From Bacteroidota bacterium (GTDB lineage: Bacteria > Bacteroidota > Bacteroidia > Bacteroidales > VadinHA17), in contig JAKPOU010000061.1 of the NCBI GenBank assembly GCA_029547705.1, positions 100,450 through 164,449 on the forward strand: DNA of 64,000 nucleotides. Direction: 5' to 3'. The translations under genes and the position numbers were made by a program. Shown here piece by piece: positions 47,086 to 56,574 of the stretch (position 1 is its first letter; each line of letters opens with the position of its first letter). The notes beneath the pieces are model-generated. The model did not search any database, was not told the origin of the DNA, and saw only the letters and a program-made list of their open reading frames with translations.

Positions 47086-49401
47086 TCACTGCATTTCATT
47101 TCCCGAACTGCTTCCGTGATCCGGAATGACTTCCAGAACACATACAGCCGCGGGAGCCAGGGTGAGGGATATTTCTGCCCTGCTGTCCGTATAGGCAGTC
47201 AGTTCCCTCCTTCCCCTGTCATCAGCTAGAAATATCCTACCTGCGGCCGGCAGACCGTATTCACCTGCATCAAAACCAAAGCTGAGGCTCACGGGCCTGT
47301 CGCCTGTGCTTGCCAGTGCTATTCCCAGATCCCCGTCATCCGCCTTCCAGGCACCGGAATAAACCAGCGGGAACGTTCCGCGGAAAGCACTGACGGTGTT
47401 CCCGGTCTTTCCCGCATAGATGGAAAGCCTGGATATATCAATTTCCTCTGACGGAGAACCGATATCCGGACTCCTCATAAATTTGCCGTGTAACAGGTAC
47501 TTCAGATTATTGTTTCTGATACGGGAGAGACGGAGGAGAAAATCAATCTCTTCCTTCCTGTGGCTTGCAAGCCTGGCATGATAATTCGCTATGGTAGGCT
47601 GCATGCCCCAGACAAAGGACCGTGCCTGTTCCATCAGAAACTGCCTGCTGAACTTCCTGTCGAGCATTTCAAGAGGATCTTCAGGGGCATATTCTTCCGG
47701 CCAGAGCTCATCGTAGGGAGGAACAAGAAGCGAGGAATAATTGCCGTAAGTTATGGAATACTGATGATAAACCGCCTGGAAAAAGGGAATTGTTTCCCAT
47801 TGATTCAGCCCTGCATACCTTTCCTTGCTGACAGCCAGGGTAAGCATGAGATCAAGATGCGGAAGCCAGGCCTCTCCGCAGCCTTCACCCGCAAGGATCA
47901 TCTGCTTTTCGCCCGCTACCTTTGACCTTATCTGGTCCGTGAGCCTGCCAAAATTCTCCACCCAGTAATTTCCCGGACCCGTCGGGTGATCATGGCCCGG
48001 ATCATAGCATGGCAGAGCAAGGCAGGCCTGATCCATATAAACACCATCTGCCGTATAGCTGTTGACAACACTGTCGCACAACGATGCATACCTGTCCTTC
48101 CAGAAAGCTGTTCCCAGGCACATGCTTGCAGTGCCCTTGCCGGAAAAAATATTGTAAACATGGGTATTCATGCTCCCATCAGAATTCTTTACGCTGTACT
48201 CAGCTGCATTTTCTTTCTCCCAGCTTTCGGTTTCGGTACCCCAGAGGCGCTGATTCATATACACAATTGACCTTATCCCCTTTTTATGCGCCTCGTCCAT
48301 AGCCGACAAGAATGATTTTCTCCCTTCTCTCGGAGGAAGATATTCGGGAAAACCATCGTCATAGGAACATCCGTGCCACCAGTGCCAGAATACACTTACC
48401 GGCAATCCCAGCCGCTGCCTGATATCTGCAGCTGGTACAAGCACATTATCCGATTTGCTCCTGTTCCATACCCAAAGTGCCGTCTTCTCAAGCCACTCCG
48501 GTGTCAGTCCTTTCAGAAACCTGCTTTCCCTCGCCCATCGCTGCCCCGAGGCCCATTCCCTGTATATTTCCGCAGCAGTGATCCAGTCACCCCTGAATGA
48601 CCCGACCACAGCTGAATAAGGAATTGTATATGATGCTGATGAGGGATCAATTGATGGAAAATTGTGCATCCTGTAAGTCAAGGTGTTGAGACTGTCCAAA
48701 GTGAAGGAAAAATTTTTGATGTAAGCCAGTGTATCGTTACATGCAATATATAATCCGCTTCTCCCGGGACTATAGAGTGCAAGGCACTGAAGCGAGAGCC
48801 CGGGATATGTCCATTCATATCTGCCGGCAGCACTTACTCCCGGAGCCAGGCTCTCCCTGGGGTTTTTTGTGATCTGTCCCATCCACTGGGGAACTGCAAG
48901 ATATTCCTCGCCTGCCTCCCTCAGACCGGCCAGCTTCGGATAGTTAAGCTGCCTGATCTGTTTCCTGTCAGGATTCCGGACACTAATATTCCAGTATGAC
49001 AAGGCCTTGTCACTGTCAAGACTGACTCTCGCCTCAACTTCCAGATTCCTTATCCCAGGATTTCCGAATCTCTTCCATTTCAGTATCAGTGTACGGGAAT
49101 CCGGTTTGGAAAAACGGAATTTACCGGCATCGGCTGCATTTATTGGTTCAATGCCTGACGCTTCGGTAAAATAAAGTTCCCAGGGAGAACCGGCAGCCAC
49201 ATCGTCGTCAATCCACTCATGCTTGCCGGAAATATCGCTGAAATTCACCAGCGACCCGTTCCGGTCATTGAAAGCAATACTTATTAACCCGTTGTCAATA
49301 TTTGCTGTTCCTGTATCTGAACTGCCTTGCCTGCACGACAGGGAGGCAAGCAACAGGCTCAGAAGCAACAGGAAAAGATTTACAGTCTTTTGTTTTTTCA
49401 T
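47086..49401 (-). CDS. Large lipoprotein, DUF6259-like glycosidase-type protein
   Basis: A 771-residue lipoprotein (lipobox LSC, Cys23). It has an N-terminal galactose-mutarotase-like sandwich (about 30-280), a TIM-barrel region (about 300-600) with PVSVFWHWWHGCSYDDGFPEYLPP, IRSIVYMNQRLWG, ADGVYMDQACLALPCYD and ILAGEGCGEAWLPH (candidate catalytic Asp and Glu), and a C-terminal beta domain. The pattern resembles the DUF6259 family, related to glycoside hydrolases of the alpha-N-acetylgalactosaminidase type. It converges with the other large lipoprotein gene, the stops 15 bases apart. Confidence 0.65.
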   Translation of the reverse strand: MKKQKTVNLFLLLLSLLLASLSCRQGSSDTGTANIDNGLISIAFNDRNGSLVNFSDISGKHEWIDDDVAAGSPWELYFTEASGIEPINAADAGKFRFSKPDSRTLILKWKRFGNPGIRNLEVEARVSLDSDKALSYWNISVRNPDRKQIRQLNYPKLAGLREAGEEYLAVPQWMGQITKNPRESLAPGVSAAGRYEWTYPGLSLQCLALYSPGRSGLYIACNDTLAYIKNFSFTLDSLNTLTYRMHNFPSIDPSSASYTIPYSAVVGSFRGDWITAAEIYREWASGQRWARESRFLKGLTPEWLEKTALWVWNRSKSDNVLVPAADIRQRLGLPVSVFWHWWHGCSYDDGFPEYLPPREGRKSFLSAMDEAHKKGIRSIVYMNQRLWGTETESWEKENAAEYSVKNSDGSMNTHVYNIFSGKGTASMCLGTAFWKDRYASLCDSVVNSYTADGVYMDQACLALPCYDPGHDHPTGPGNYWVENFGRLTDQIRSKVAGEKQMILAGEGCGEAWLPHLDLMLTLAVSKERYAGLNQWETIPFFQAVYHQYSITYGNYSSLLVPPYDELWPEEYAPEDPLEMLDRKFSRQFLMEQARSFVWGMQPTIANYHARLASHRKEEIDFLLRLSRIRNNNLKYLLHGKFMRSPDIGSPSEEIDISRLSIYAGKTGNTVSAFRGTFPLVYSGAWKADDGDLGIALASTGDRPVSLSFGFDAGEYGLPAAGRIFLADDRGRRELTAYTDSRAEISLTLAPAAVCVLEVIPDHGSSSGNEMQ

Positions 49402-49696
49402 TTTCTATAATTATTTGCAGCCCGGTTAATAGTTAAATCACCGGATGTGTTGTTGAATTCTCAGTATTCCGATTTTAAATCCGCAAAGTATCCGCTTTCA
49501 ATTTAATGTTTTAAATTTCCACAGGACTACTGTCAAACTATTTTTTTATTTTTATTCTTCAGATGCTGTGATCCAGGTATTGAGAAAAACGTTCATAGTT
49601 TTATAAAAAACCTTATAAAAACAATCTGATAAAACCTTCATGTCACAACCACACAAAAGATCAAGAAACCTTCATAATACAAACACACAAAGGGAT
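49402..49696. other. Divergent intergenic region
   Basis: About 295 bases between the DUF6259-like gene (leftward) and the glycerophosphodiesterase gene (rightward). It is A+T-rich and must hold both promoters, but I see no convincing TAnnTTTG element, operator or RNA gene. The open frame from 49640 is upstream of the likely start of the phosphodiesterase. Confidence 0.4.
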
Positions 49697-50608
49697 ATGA
49701 AACTTAAAAGTAAATACAAAAACCTGTTACTGATCACTTTTCTGTTCATTACAGCAGCCGTTCCGCTCCGGCCGGTTCATGCACAGGCAACAGACCCGGA
49801 GGGTTTTCATATACTGAAAAAGGGCAGTTCCATGAAATTTTTTCGCTACCGTCCTGGTGCTCCGGTTATTATCAGCGGCCACCGCGGAGGAAGGGAAAAG
49901 GGTTATCCTGAAAACAGCCTGGAAGGCTTCAGAAATGTCCTCCGCCAGATGCCTGCCTTTTTCGAAATCGACCCCCGGCTTACCAGGGACAGCGTGATCG
50001 TACTCATGCATGACGCCACCCTTGACAGAACCACAACTGCAAAAGGCAATCTTAATGATTATACCTATGAGCAGCTCAGGGATGTCCGGCTCAGGGATTT
50101 TGCCGGTAACCCGACAGCCTTTTCAATTCCTACCCTTGAAGAGGTGATTGTATGGAGCAGGGGCAGAACGGTTGTCAATCTCGACCGGAAAGACGTACCC
50201 CCGGAAATGATCGTCGATCTTGTAAAAAGACTCAGGGCATCCGGCCATGTGATGCTTACCGTTCATAACGGAGCCCAGGCAAAATACTACCATGAAAATC
50301 TGCCGAAGGCGATGCTTTCGGCATTTGTCCGTACAATGAAGGAATATGAGAATATTGCCTCTTCAGGTGTTCCCTGGAAGAAGATGATTGCCTACGTAGG
50401 CCCGGCGATTACCTCGGAAAACGCTGAGTTGGTCCGCCTCCTGCATTCCAGGGGAGTAAGATGCATGATTTCGGTTGCTCCCACGCATGACAGGCTGCAG
50501 GAAAGAGAGGAACGCAGGAAAGGCTATCTGCAGGAACTGGCCAGTAATCCGGATATTATAGAAACCGACCTTCCGCTGGAAGTATGGAATGTAATGAAGG
50601 AAAAATAG
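49697..50608 (+). CDS. Exported glycerophosphodiester phosphodiesterase family protein
   Basis: A 303-residue exported protein (ATG 49697, AGGGA just before it; signal ends VHAQ). The GDPD TIM barrel shows the catalytic pair in ISGHRGGREKGYPENSLEGF, the metal-binding EIDPRLTRDS and LMHDATLDRTT. These enzymes hydrolyse glycerophosphodiesters to glycerol-3-phosphate. The stop at 50606 lies at the end of the first copy of a 69-bp tandem duplication. The second copy continues in frame past it to ENRPAVDE and a stop at 50695, which suggests that the present stop arose by mutation in the first copy. Confidence 0.88.
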   Translation: MKLKSKYKNLLLITFLFITAAVPLRPVHAQATDPEGFHILKKGSSMKFFRYRPGAPVIISGHRGGREKGYPENSLEGFRNVLRQMPAFFEIDPRLTRDSVIVLMHDATLDRTTTAKGNLNDYTYEQLRDVRLRDFAGNPTAFSIPTLEEVIVWSRGRTVVNLDRKDVPPEMIVDLVKRLRASGHVMLTVHNGAQAKYYHENLPKAMLSAFVRTMKEYENIASSGVPWKKMIAYVGPAITSENAELVRLLHSRGVRCMISVAPTHDRLQEREERRKGYLQELASNPDIIETDLPLEVWNVMKEK

Positions 50609-50676
50609 GCCAGTAATCCGGATATTATAGAAACCGACCTTCCGCTGGAAGTATGGAATGTCATGAAGGAAAACAG
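50539..50676 (+). repeat. 69-bp tandem duplication at the end of the phosphodiesterase gene
   Basis: 50539-50607 and 50608-50676 are two adjacent copies with only a few differences (for example TAATG against TCATG, and AAATAG against AACAGG near the ends). The unit is 23 codons, so the duplication preserves the frame, and the first copy has gained the TAG that now ends the gene. Confidence 0.95.
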
Positions 50677-50699
50677 GCCCGCTGTTGATGAATAATCTT

Positions 50700-53600
50700 T
50701 CAATCCGGTTTTTCCATTATTACCCGGAAAAACCCGGACCGGCCGGTTATGAAAAGCTGGTCTCCGTTCCTGCCTCCGAACTGTATCGTTGAAGGCCGCT
50801 CGGGAACCTGAATCGTTCCCTGCATCCTGCCGGTTTTATCAAAGATAAGTATATTACCATCAGCAACATATAGATTTCCTTCGGAATCGGTTGCCGATCC
50901 GAATTCTCCCCATTCGGTAAAATAATGCAGATTGGAAAGTGTGCCGTCCCCTGCCACATCGAACCTGACCATCCTGCGGTCATATTCATCCGAAGTGTAA
51001 AAGGGTTTTCCGGGAAATGCCTCAAGAAGAGAGGAGCCTCTGGCCAGATCATAATGCCTGGGAATTATCGTCCTCTTGTCAGGTGCAAGGAAACAATCCG
51101 GGGGAACCCTGAGGGATATGCTGTTGAAATCATGAAAATCACGCCATCTATTTGATACATAGAGCGCTTTGTGAACACTGGCGACGGACTTCATTGGTAC
51201 CAGGGGAAGAAGACTGATTGTTTCCTCAGGATTGTCAGGATCAATGGAATAGACCCGTATGGCGAAACCCGAATTGCCCCAGCCGCTGAAGGATGTGCCG
51301 CCCCGGTCTTCCTGCGGAAGCTCCGGAAAATAATATGACTCGGGTTTCCCGTCTATCATATGTCCGGGCTGCGGATCATACCTGAAAACAACAAGCAGAT
51401 TATCCAGTGAGTCGCATCCGAGACTCACGGGTTTCCATGGGAAATCAGCAACCATCGATAATGTATTATTTTCTGCAGACCACCGGTAAATACGACGCAT
51501 CCGGTTTTCGCTGAAATATATGTTGCCCCTGCTGTCACGGGTAATACCCTCAATAAACTCAAATCCCCCTGCAAGTTTCTCTGCAACACCCGGGACTGCC
51601 TGCAACGGGACCGGTCTTTTTTCACTGCCGCTGATTACCAGTCTCTGCAGTTCCCAGGGCCTGACTTCAATATCCCGGTTGATGTCATAAACAGGTATAT
51701 CCGTGGTATATTTGATCTGGGAATAGTTATGCAGGTTAAGCATCTCCACGTTTTCACAATTCCAGATCCGGACGGAATTATGATAGGGACGGTTAATCCT
51801 GATAACCCTGAACATGTAGAGATTGGCAAATGTAAGATCACGGCAGTTCTCCAGTTCCATGGGCTGGCATTCAGTACTCTCACGGCTTTCCTCCTCAAGC
51901 TGCAATGCATAAATCTTCCAGTTCGACACATTTTTCATTCTCACTTCATTCCTCACATGATGCTCTACCGACATGGCATAAATCCTTCCGGGAGAAGATG
52001 TATTACTGACATACAGACCGTTTGTGGCATGGGTTGAAGCTGTCCATATATCCTTGAAAATCCCGCCGCCGTTGCCGGTGACCCATAAGCTCCAGTACTG
52101 GTTGTCCCATGAGGGATCCATTCCCTGGGACGTGTAAACCGTTCGTGAAGCAGGCTCTCCGGGTTTCTGCATACTTCCGTGTCCTCCGGTAAATTTCACA
52201 TCGTTCACCAGCGATTCCGGACCGGCCATCCATTTAAGGCCAACAGCCCGGTAATTAAATGTATTGGTATTGATTCCGATACCATTGAGAATGTTTCTGC
52301 CGCCCCGTGATGATTCAAGAATTGCTGCAGGCGGACCAAAACCGCTGAAGGCAGCTGTGCTTTCCTTTATCATCAGCTGTGTTCCCATCGGATGAAGGCC
52401 GATCAGACAGGTATTTAGCTTCATCCTGAGGGTATTGCTGACCAGATACCATCCCTGCGGTATGTAAATATTGTCATACATGTCAATCGCATCCTGAATG
52501 ATCCGGGTATTATCCGTTTTCCCGTCCCCGCAGGCTCCCAGCTCAAGAATATTCACCCACGATGACACCGGCGGAAGGGAAGGGACAGTCACTGAGCTGA
52601 TTTCTGACGACCAACTTTCCAGGGGGATAATATCTGCAACGGTCCTGTAACGGGGCTGATCCAGCATATCATCCATCTGCAGACCATGCCAGTAATTATT
52701 TATCCTGTACATCCTGTGATTTACAGGAGTTTCGGTATCACTCCTTCTGAACCGGGCAAGAAGGGGCACGTTCCTGCAATCCACATTCCTCAGGGTGATC
52801 TGATTATTACTGTTGTTCTCATTGCTGATCACCAGGGCCGGCCCTCTGACATTCTCAAAACGGCTGTCCTCAATAAACAGCCTGTCAGCATAATTGGGTT
52901 CAATCTCAATAACACAGGGCACATTACGCACATGCATGTTTACAATAGCCAGTCCCGATTCCTGTGTATGAAGTGCCGCCTTCCTCTGTCCCTCAAAATA
53001 TGAATCCACCATCATTACGGGCCATCCGGGAGAGGCTTTGGTTGTATATATTCCGTAATCCCCTCCGTAAAAAGCCACATTTTCCATTTCATTGCCGGCA
53101 TCAAAAAGCCCGGCCTTGCCGCTTCCGGCATATATATTCATATGACTGACAAAGCTGTGCTGGGCATAATGTGTTCTGAGTGCAACCGCATAGGGATTCC
53201 CGTCCTCTATCCGGAGGTCTATGTTCGACATGGCACTGTAAAAGGTTCCTGCCCCGGCATCCTGCGGTTTCCGGCCCTCAGAAACCGGACCACCGGTAAA
53301 CCAGAACATATAGGCAGCCCTTCCCTTGTCATCCTCAGCCTCCTTCTGAAAGTCCGGGGAATTCCTTGTCAGAATTATCTCAGGCCGCTTACTGCCATAA
53401 CCTATCAGTCTTACAGCCCCCGGAATATATATGGTTCTGCTGATCCTGTATTTTCCTTCAGGAATAAACAGAATTCCAAAATTCTTTTCTGCCTTTACCT
53501 GGTTTATTGCCCTCTGCAGGGCTTCCGACACATCGCTTTTTCCGCCGGCTTTGAAACCGTAGTTTTCCGGTGTGAAATAGAATGCTTCCGGATCATCCGG

Positions 53601-53756
53601 GCGCTGAGTGTAAACAGATTCCGGCCTTACAGCCTTTGCAACTGCCGTGACGGACAGCAGCAATATTACAGTGAGCCGGCGGGCTCCGGAAAGGGCAGTG
53701 AAACAAGTCCGGAAATAATTCCGGCAATAAATCGGTAAACGTTTACCAAAACTCAT
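50700..53756 (-). CDS. Double pectate-lyase-3 beta-helix protein fused to a beta-propeller
   Basis: Exported protein of 1018 residues. After a long basic N terminus and hydrophobic segment (about 28-42) there are two pectate_lyase_3-type right-handed beta-helix modules (about 58-380 and 405-690). The first begins FTPENYGFKAGGKSDVSEALQRAI, the second ILELGACGDGKTDNTRIIQDAI. Tandem helices of this kind occur in GH55 glucanases and phage-like lyases. The C-terminal part (about 710-1018) is an NHL/SGL-like beta-propeller (FEFIEGITRDSRGNIYFSENR, SATDSEGNLYVADGNILIFD). Activity is unknown; polysaccharide lyase or hydrolase is inferred. An operator-like palindrome overlaps codons 4-8. Confidence 0.7.
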   Translation of the reverse strand: MSFGKRLPIYCRNYFRTCFTALSGARRLTVILLLSVTAVAKAVRPESVYTQRPDDPEAFYFTPENYGFKAGGKSDVSEALQRAINQVKAEKNFGILFIPEGKYRISRTIYIPGAVRLIGYGSKRPEIILTRNSPDFQKEAEDDKGRAAYMFWFTGGPVSEGRKPQDAGAGTFYSAMSNIDLRIEDGNPYAVALRTHYAQHSFVSHMNIYAGSGKAGLFDAGNEMENVAFYGGDYGIYTTKASPGWPVMMVDSYFEGQRKAALHTQESGLAIVNMHVRNVPCVIEIEPNYADRLFIEDSRFENVRGPALVISNENNSNNQITLRNVDCRNVPLLARFRRSDTETPVNHRMYRINNYWHGLQMDDMLDQPRYRTVADIIPLESWSSEISSVTVPSLPPVSSWVNILELGACGDGKTDNTRIIQDAIDMYDNIYIPQGWYLVSNTLRMKLNTCLIGLHPMGTQLMIKESTAAFSGFGPPAAILESSRGGRNILNGIGINTNTFNYRAVGLKWMAGPESLVNDVKFTGGHGSMQKPGEPASRTVYTSQGMDPSWDNQYWSLWVTGNGGGIFKDIWTASTHATNGLYVSNTSSPGRIYAMSVEHHVRNEVRMKNVSNWKIYALQLEEESRESTECQPMELENCRDLTFANLYMFRVIRINRPYHNSVRIWNCENVEMLNLHNYSQIKYTTDIPVYDINRDIEVRPWELQRLVISGSEKRPVPLQAVPGVAEKLAGGFEFIEGITRDSRGNIYFSENRMRRIYRWSAENNTLSMVADFPWKPVSLGCDSLDNLLVVFRYDPQPGHMIDGKPESYYFPELPQEDRGGTSFSGWGNSGFAIRVYSIDPDNPEETISLLPLVPMKSVASVHKALYVSNRWRDFHDFNSISLRVPPDCFLAPDKRTIIPRHYDLARGSSLLEAFPGKPFYTSDEYDRRMVRFDVAGDGTLSNLHYFTEWGEFGSATDSEGNLYVADGNILIFDKTGRMQGTIQVPERPSTIQFGGRNGDQLFITGRSGFFRVIMEKPD
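53734..53747. promoter_or_regulatory. Perfect palindrome GGTAAACGTTTACC, LacI-type operator candidate
   Basis: A 14-bp perfect inverted repeat with the central CG and AAACGTTT core typical of LacI/GalR-family operators. It overlaps the first codons of the pectate-lyase-like gene, 7 bases after the ATG. A repressor bound here would block transcription as a roadblock. No LacI-family gene is in the window. Confidence 0.45.
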
Positions 53757-54094
53757 CTCTTATCTTTTTTATACAATTTTAAAAGTCAAAAATATAAGTA
53801 TCCTTCAACATTGACAAGCACTGCTACCCGTCTGCATACCGGCCGGTTTGCACGGACAGCGTTTAATCCGGGAATCCGAATAATTGTATTCAAAATCTCA
53901 GGCAACAATTTTAACAACCATTCACGGATTTTTGTCCGGGAATAAAAAAACCGGTAACCCGGCTTTTCAATTCCGGGATCCCGGTTCCTTACATTTCAGA
54001 TTAAATTCCTGAAGTTTTTTATTGTCAGTTTTTACCTTGTATAAAAATCATTTACCAATATTACTGAATGTATGGAAATATCCCGGCATACAGC
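53757..54094. other. Intergenic region between katA and the pectate-lyase-like gene
   Basis: About 340 bases. It contains the probable katA terminator, a second GC-rich inverted repeat (GGGATCCC region near 53974-53981) and, towards the pectate-lyase-like gene, A+T-rich sequence that should hold its promoter. I see no coding frame or RNA gene. Confidence 0.4.
53944..53967 (-). terminator. Probable katA terminator
   Basis: On the minus strand AAAAGCCGG-GTTA-CCGG is followed by seven T: a short GC stem extended by A-T pairs with a T tract, about 130 bases after the katA stop. Confidence 0.45.
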
Positions 54095-55561
54095 CTATTC
54101 AATCTTCACTGTATTTATATCAATCCCGAGTGCATCCGCCACTCCTTTTCCATAAGCGGGATCAGCCTTGTAACAGTTTACTATATGCCTTTCCTGAATA
54201 AACTTTTCGGCTCCGCCCACTTCCGCAGCGGTATTGCAGAACAGGCGCTTCTGCTCTTCAGGAGACATCAGCCTGAAAAGATTGCCAGCCTGGCTGTAGT
54301 AGTCATTATCATCTTCCCTGAAATTGTAATGATCTGCGTCGCCCGACAGTTTGAGGGGCGGCTCGCTGTACTCCCGGCTTTCCTCCCATTGCCCGTAACT
54401 GTTCGGGAAATAATGGATGGTGGAGCCTTCATTGCCGTCCACACGCATTGCCCCGTCCCTGTGATAATTATGGAAGGGATATTTCGGTTTGTTGACGGGA
54501 ATCTGGTAGTAATTCACCCCCAGGCGATAACGTTGTGCATCACCGTATGAAAACAAACGTGCCTGAAGCATCCTGTCCGGCGAAAATCCTATTCCCGGAA
54601 CAACATCCGCAGGATTAAAGGCTGCCTGTTCCACGTCTGCAAAGTAGTTCTCGGGATTCCTGTTTAATTCCAGTACCCCGACATCAATCAGGGGGTAATC
54701 GGCATGCGGCCATACCTTGGTCAGGTCAAAGGGATTGAAGGGAGATTTCTCTGCCTGTTCTTCCGTCATTAACTGGATTTTCATACGCCATCTCGGATAA
54801 TCACCCCGCTCAATTGCATTGAACAAATCTCTCTGATGGCTTTCCCGGTCCTTTGCAATTATTGCGGCAGCTTCCTCATTGGTGAGGTTTTCAATTCCCT
54901 GTTCCGTTTTAAAGTGGAACTTAACCCATATCCTCTCGTTATCCGCGTTTATCAGACTGAATGTATGGCTGCCGTAGCCGTTCATGTGACGGTAGGATTT
55001 CGGGATACCCCTGTCACTCATTGTAATCGTGACCTGATGCAAAGATTCCGGCAACAGAGTCCAGAAATCCCAGTTATGATTGGCACTTCTGAGATTCGTT
55101 TTCGGATCCCTTTTCACAGCCTTGTTCAGATCGGGAAACCTGTAGGGATCCCTCAGAAAGAAAACAGGTGTGTTGTTTCCGGCCAGATCCCAGTTGCCTT
55201 CTTCAGTATAGAATTTTATTGCAAATCCACGTATATCACGTTCGGCATCAGCAGCCCCCCTTTCTCCGGCAACAGTGGAGAAACGGACAAATACTTCTGT
55301 TTCCTTTCCTATTTCCGAAAACAGTTTAGCCTTTGTGTACTTCGTAATATCATGAGTTACAGTAAATTTTCCAAATGCACCCGATCCCTTGGCATGCATT
55401 CTCCGCTCCGGAATCACCTCACGGTCAAAATGAGAGAGCTTCTCCAGGAACCAATAATCCTCCATTAACATTGGTCCCCTTTTACCGGCAGTTTTTACAT
55501 CCTGATTGTCCGCAATCGGCCTGCCTGATGTGGATGTCAGTTTTTTCTTTTTCTCAGCCAT
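54095..55561 (-). CDS. katA: Monofunctional haem catalase
   Basis: Small-subunit clade catalase (488 residues from ATG 55561) that breaks down hydrogen peroxide in the cytoplasm. The distal His lies in [14 protein letters not shown], the catalytic Asn region is [17 protein letters not shown], and the proximal haem-ligand Tyr is in [15 protein letters not shown]. The frame runs 58 codons further upstream, but that would overlap the divergent regulator; ATG 55561 is preceded by AGGA and gives the usual MAEKKK start. It is divergent from oxyR with 87 bases between. Confidence 0.97.
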   Translation of the reverse strand: MAEKKKKLTSTSGRPIADNQDVKTAGKRGPMLMEDYWFLEKLSHFDREVIPERRMHAKGSGAFGKFTVTHDITKYTKAKLFSEIGKETEVFVRFSTVAGERGAADAERDIRGFAIKFYTEEGNWDLAGNNTPVFFLRDPYRFPDLNKAVKRDPKTNLRSANHNWDFWTLLPESLHQVTITMSDRGIPKSYRHMNGYGSHTFSLINADNERIWVKFHFKTEQGIENLTNEEAAAIIAKDRESHQRDLFNAIERGDYPRWRMKIQLMTEEQAEKSPFNPFDLTKVWPHADYPLIDVGVLELNRNPENYFADVEQAAFNPADVVPGIGFSPDRMLQARLFSYGDAQRYRLGVNYYQIPVNKPKYPFHNYHRDGAMRVDGNEGSTIHYFPNSYGQWEESREYSEPPLKLSGDADHYNFREDDNDYYSQAGNLFRLMSPEEQKRLFCNTAAEVGGAEKFIQERHIVNCYKADPAYGKGVADALGIDINTVKIE

Positions 55562-55584
55562 GATCCTGTAATTATTAGTTTTGT

Positions 55585-55614
55585 CAAAATTAATCACTAT
55601 ACTTGTTTTACAAA
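55585..55614 (-). promoter_or_regulatory. katA promoter
   Basis: On the minus strand TTTG (55611-55614) is followed after 18 bases by TAATTTTG (55585-55592), a full match to the Bacteroidota -33/-7 promoter. It lies in the short katA-oxyR gap, where OxyR would bind to activate katA. Confidence 0.65.
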
Positions 55615-55648
55615 AATGATTTTTTGAATAACAATATTGATAAAATAG

Positions 55649-56566
55649 ATGAACATCCAGCAATTTCAATACGTACTTGCCGTGGCTGAACACCGGCATT
55701 TCGAAACAGCTGCTGAAAAATGCTTTATTTCGCAATCCACCTTAAGCACAATGATATCAAAGCTGGAGGACGAACTGGGAGTTATCATTTTCAACAGGAA
55801 GAAGAAACCGGTTGACATTACCAGGGAAGGGCAGGAAATTATAGCACAGCTGAGGGTCATCAATTTTGAAATAACCCAGTTAAATGAACTGGTAAAAAAA
55901 ATGACAGGCGAAGTCACGGGTATTCTGAAAATTGGCTGTATTGCCACTGTTGCACCCTATCTGCTGCCACTGATCCTGTATGATTTTTCGGTGAAATATC
56001 CCGGTCTCAGCCTGGAAATAAAAGAAAGTACAACTGACGAAATTGTAAGCCTGATAAAGTCGCGGGAGCTTGATACCGGAATCATTTCAACACCTCTGAA
56101 TGATAAAGAGCTTATTGAGTATCCCGTGTACAGGGAACCATTTGTGCTGTATGACACTTCAGGCATTCATTCAGGAGGATGTTCCCTGAGAGACATGAGC
56201 TGGGATAATTTCTGGCTGCTGGAAGAGGGTCACTGCCTCAGTGATCAGATTCTGGAAATCTGCAGTTCGGGCAATTCCTATATCAAATCTCCCTCTTCCA
56301 TTCATTTCAAAACAGGTTCTATTGACAGCCTGGTCCGTTTTGTGAAAACATATAAGGGTCAGACCCTGCTGCCGAGTCTGGCTGTCCGTAATTTCCGGGA
56401 AGAAGACCGCAGACATCTCGTCCGTTTTGTGCAGCCTGCCCCTTCGCGGACAATCGGGCTGGTGGTACATCAGCATTTTGCAAACAAACAAATACTGGAA
56501 CTGCTTCAGAATGAAATAAGACTTAAAACAGCCTTGCTGAATGATATTGAAGTGATCAGTCCCTGA
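55649..56566 (+). CDS. oxyR: Hydrogen-peroxide-inducible activator OxyR
   Basis: LysR-type regulator of 305 residues: N-terminal winged helix (about 1-60, [27 protein letters not shown]) and a C-terminal sensor domain. The redox loop reads [14 protein letters not shown], placing Cys196 and Cys205 nine residues apart exactly as Cys199 and Cys208 of E. coli OxyR, so the disulfide switch is conserved. It is divergent from katA, the classical target. Start ATG 55649 gives the normal LysR N terminus. Confidence 0.95.
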   Translation: MNIQQFQYVLAVAEHRHFETAAEKCFISQSTLSTMISKLEDELGVIIFNRKKKPVDITREGQEIIAQLRVINFEITQLNELVKKMTGEVTGILKIGCIATVAPYLLPLILYDFSVKYPGLSLEIKESTTDEIVSLIKSRELDTGIISTPLNDKELIEYPVYREPFVLYDTSGIHSGGCSLRDMSWDNFWLLEEGHCLSDQILEICSSGNSYIKSPSSIHFKTGSIDSLVRFVKTYKGQTLLPSLAVRNFREEDRRHLVRFVQPAPSRTIGLVVHQHFANKQILELLQNEIRLKTALLNDIEVISP

Positions 56567-56574
56567 TGCCGCCC

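Noticed and set aside
54836..55468. Long open frame on the plus strand (210 codons) inside katA
   Set aside because: It is antisense to an intact catalase gene and shows no domain or coding signature; a shadow frame. The same holds for the other long antisense frames inside dcw genes.
55562..55735. 58-residue N-terminal extension of catalase
   Set aside because: It would overlap the start of the divergent oxyR gene and the katA promoter, and its sequence is unlike any catalase N terminus.
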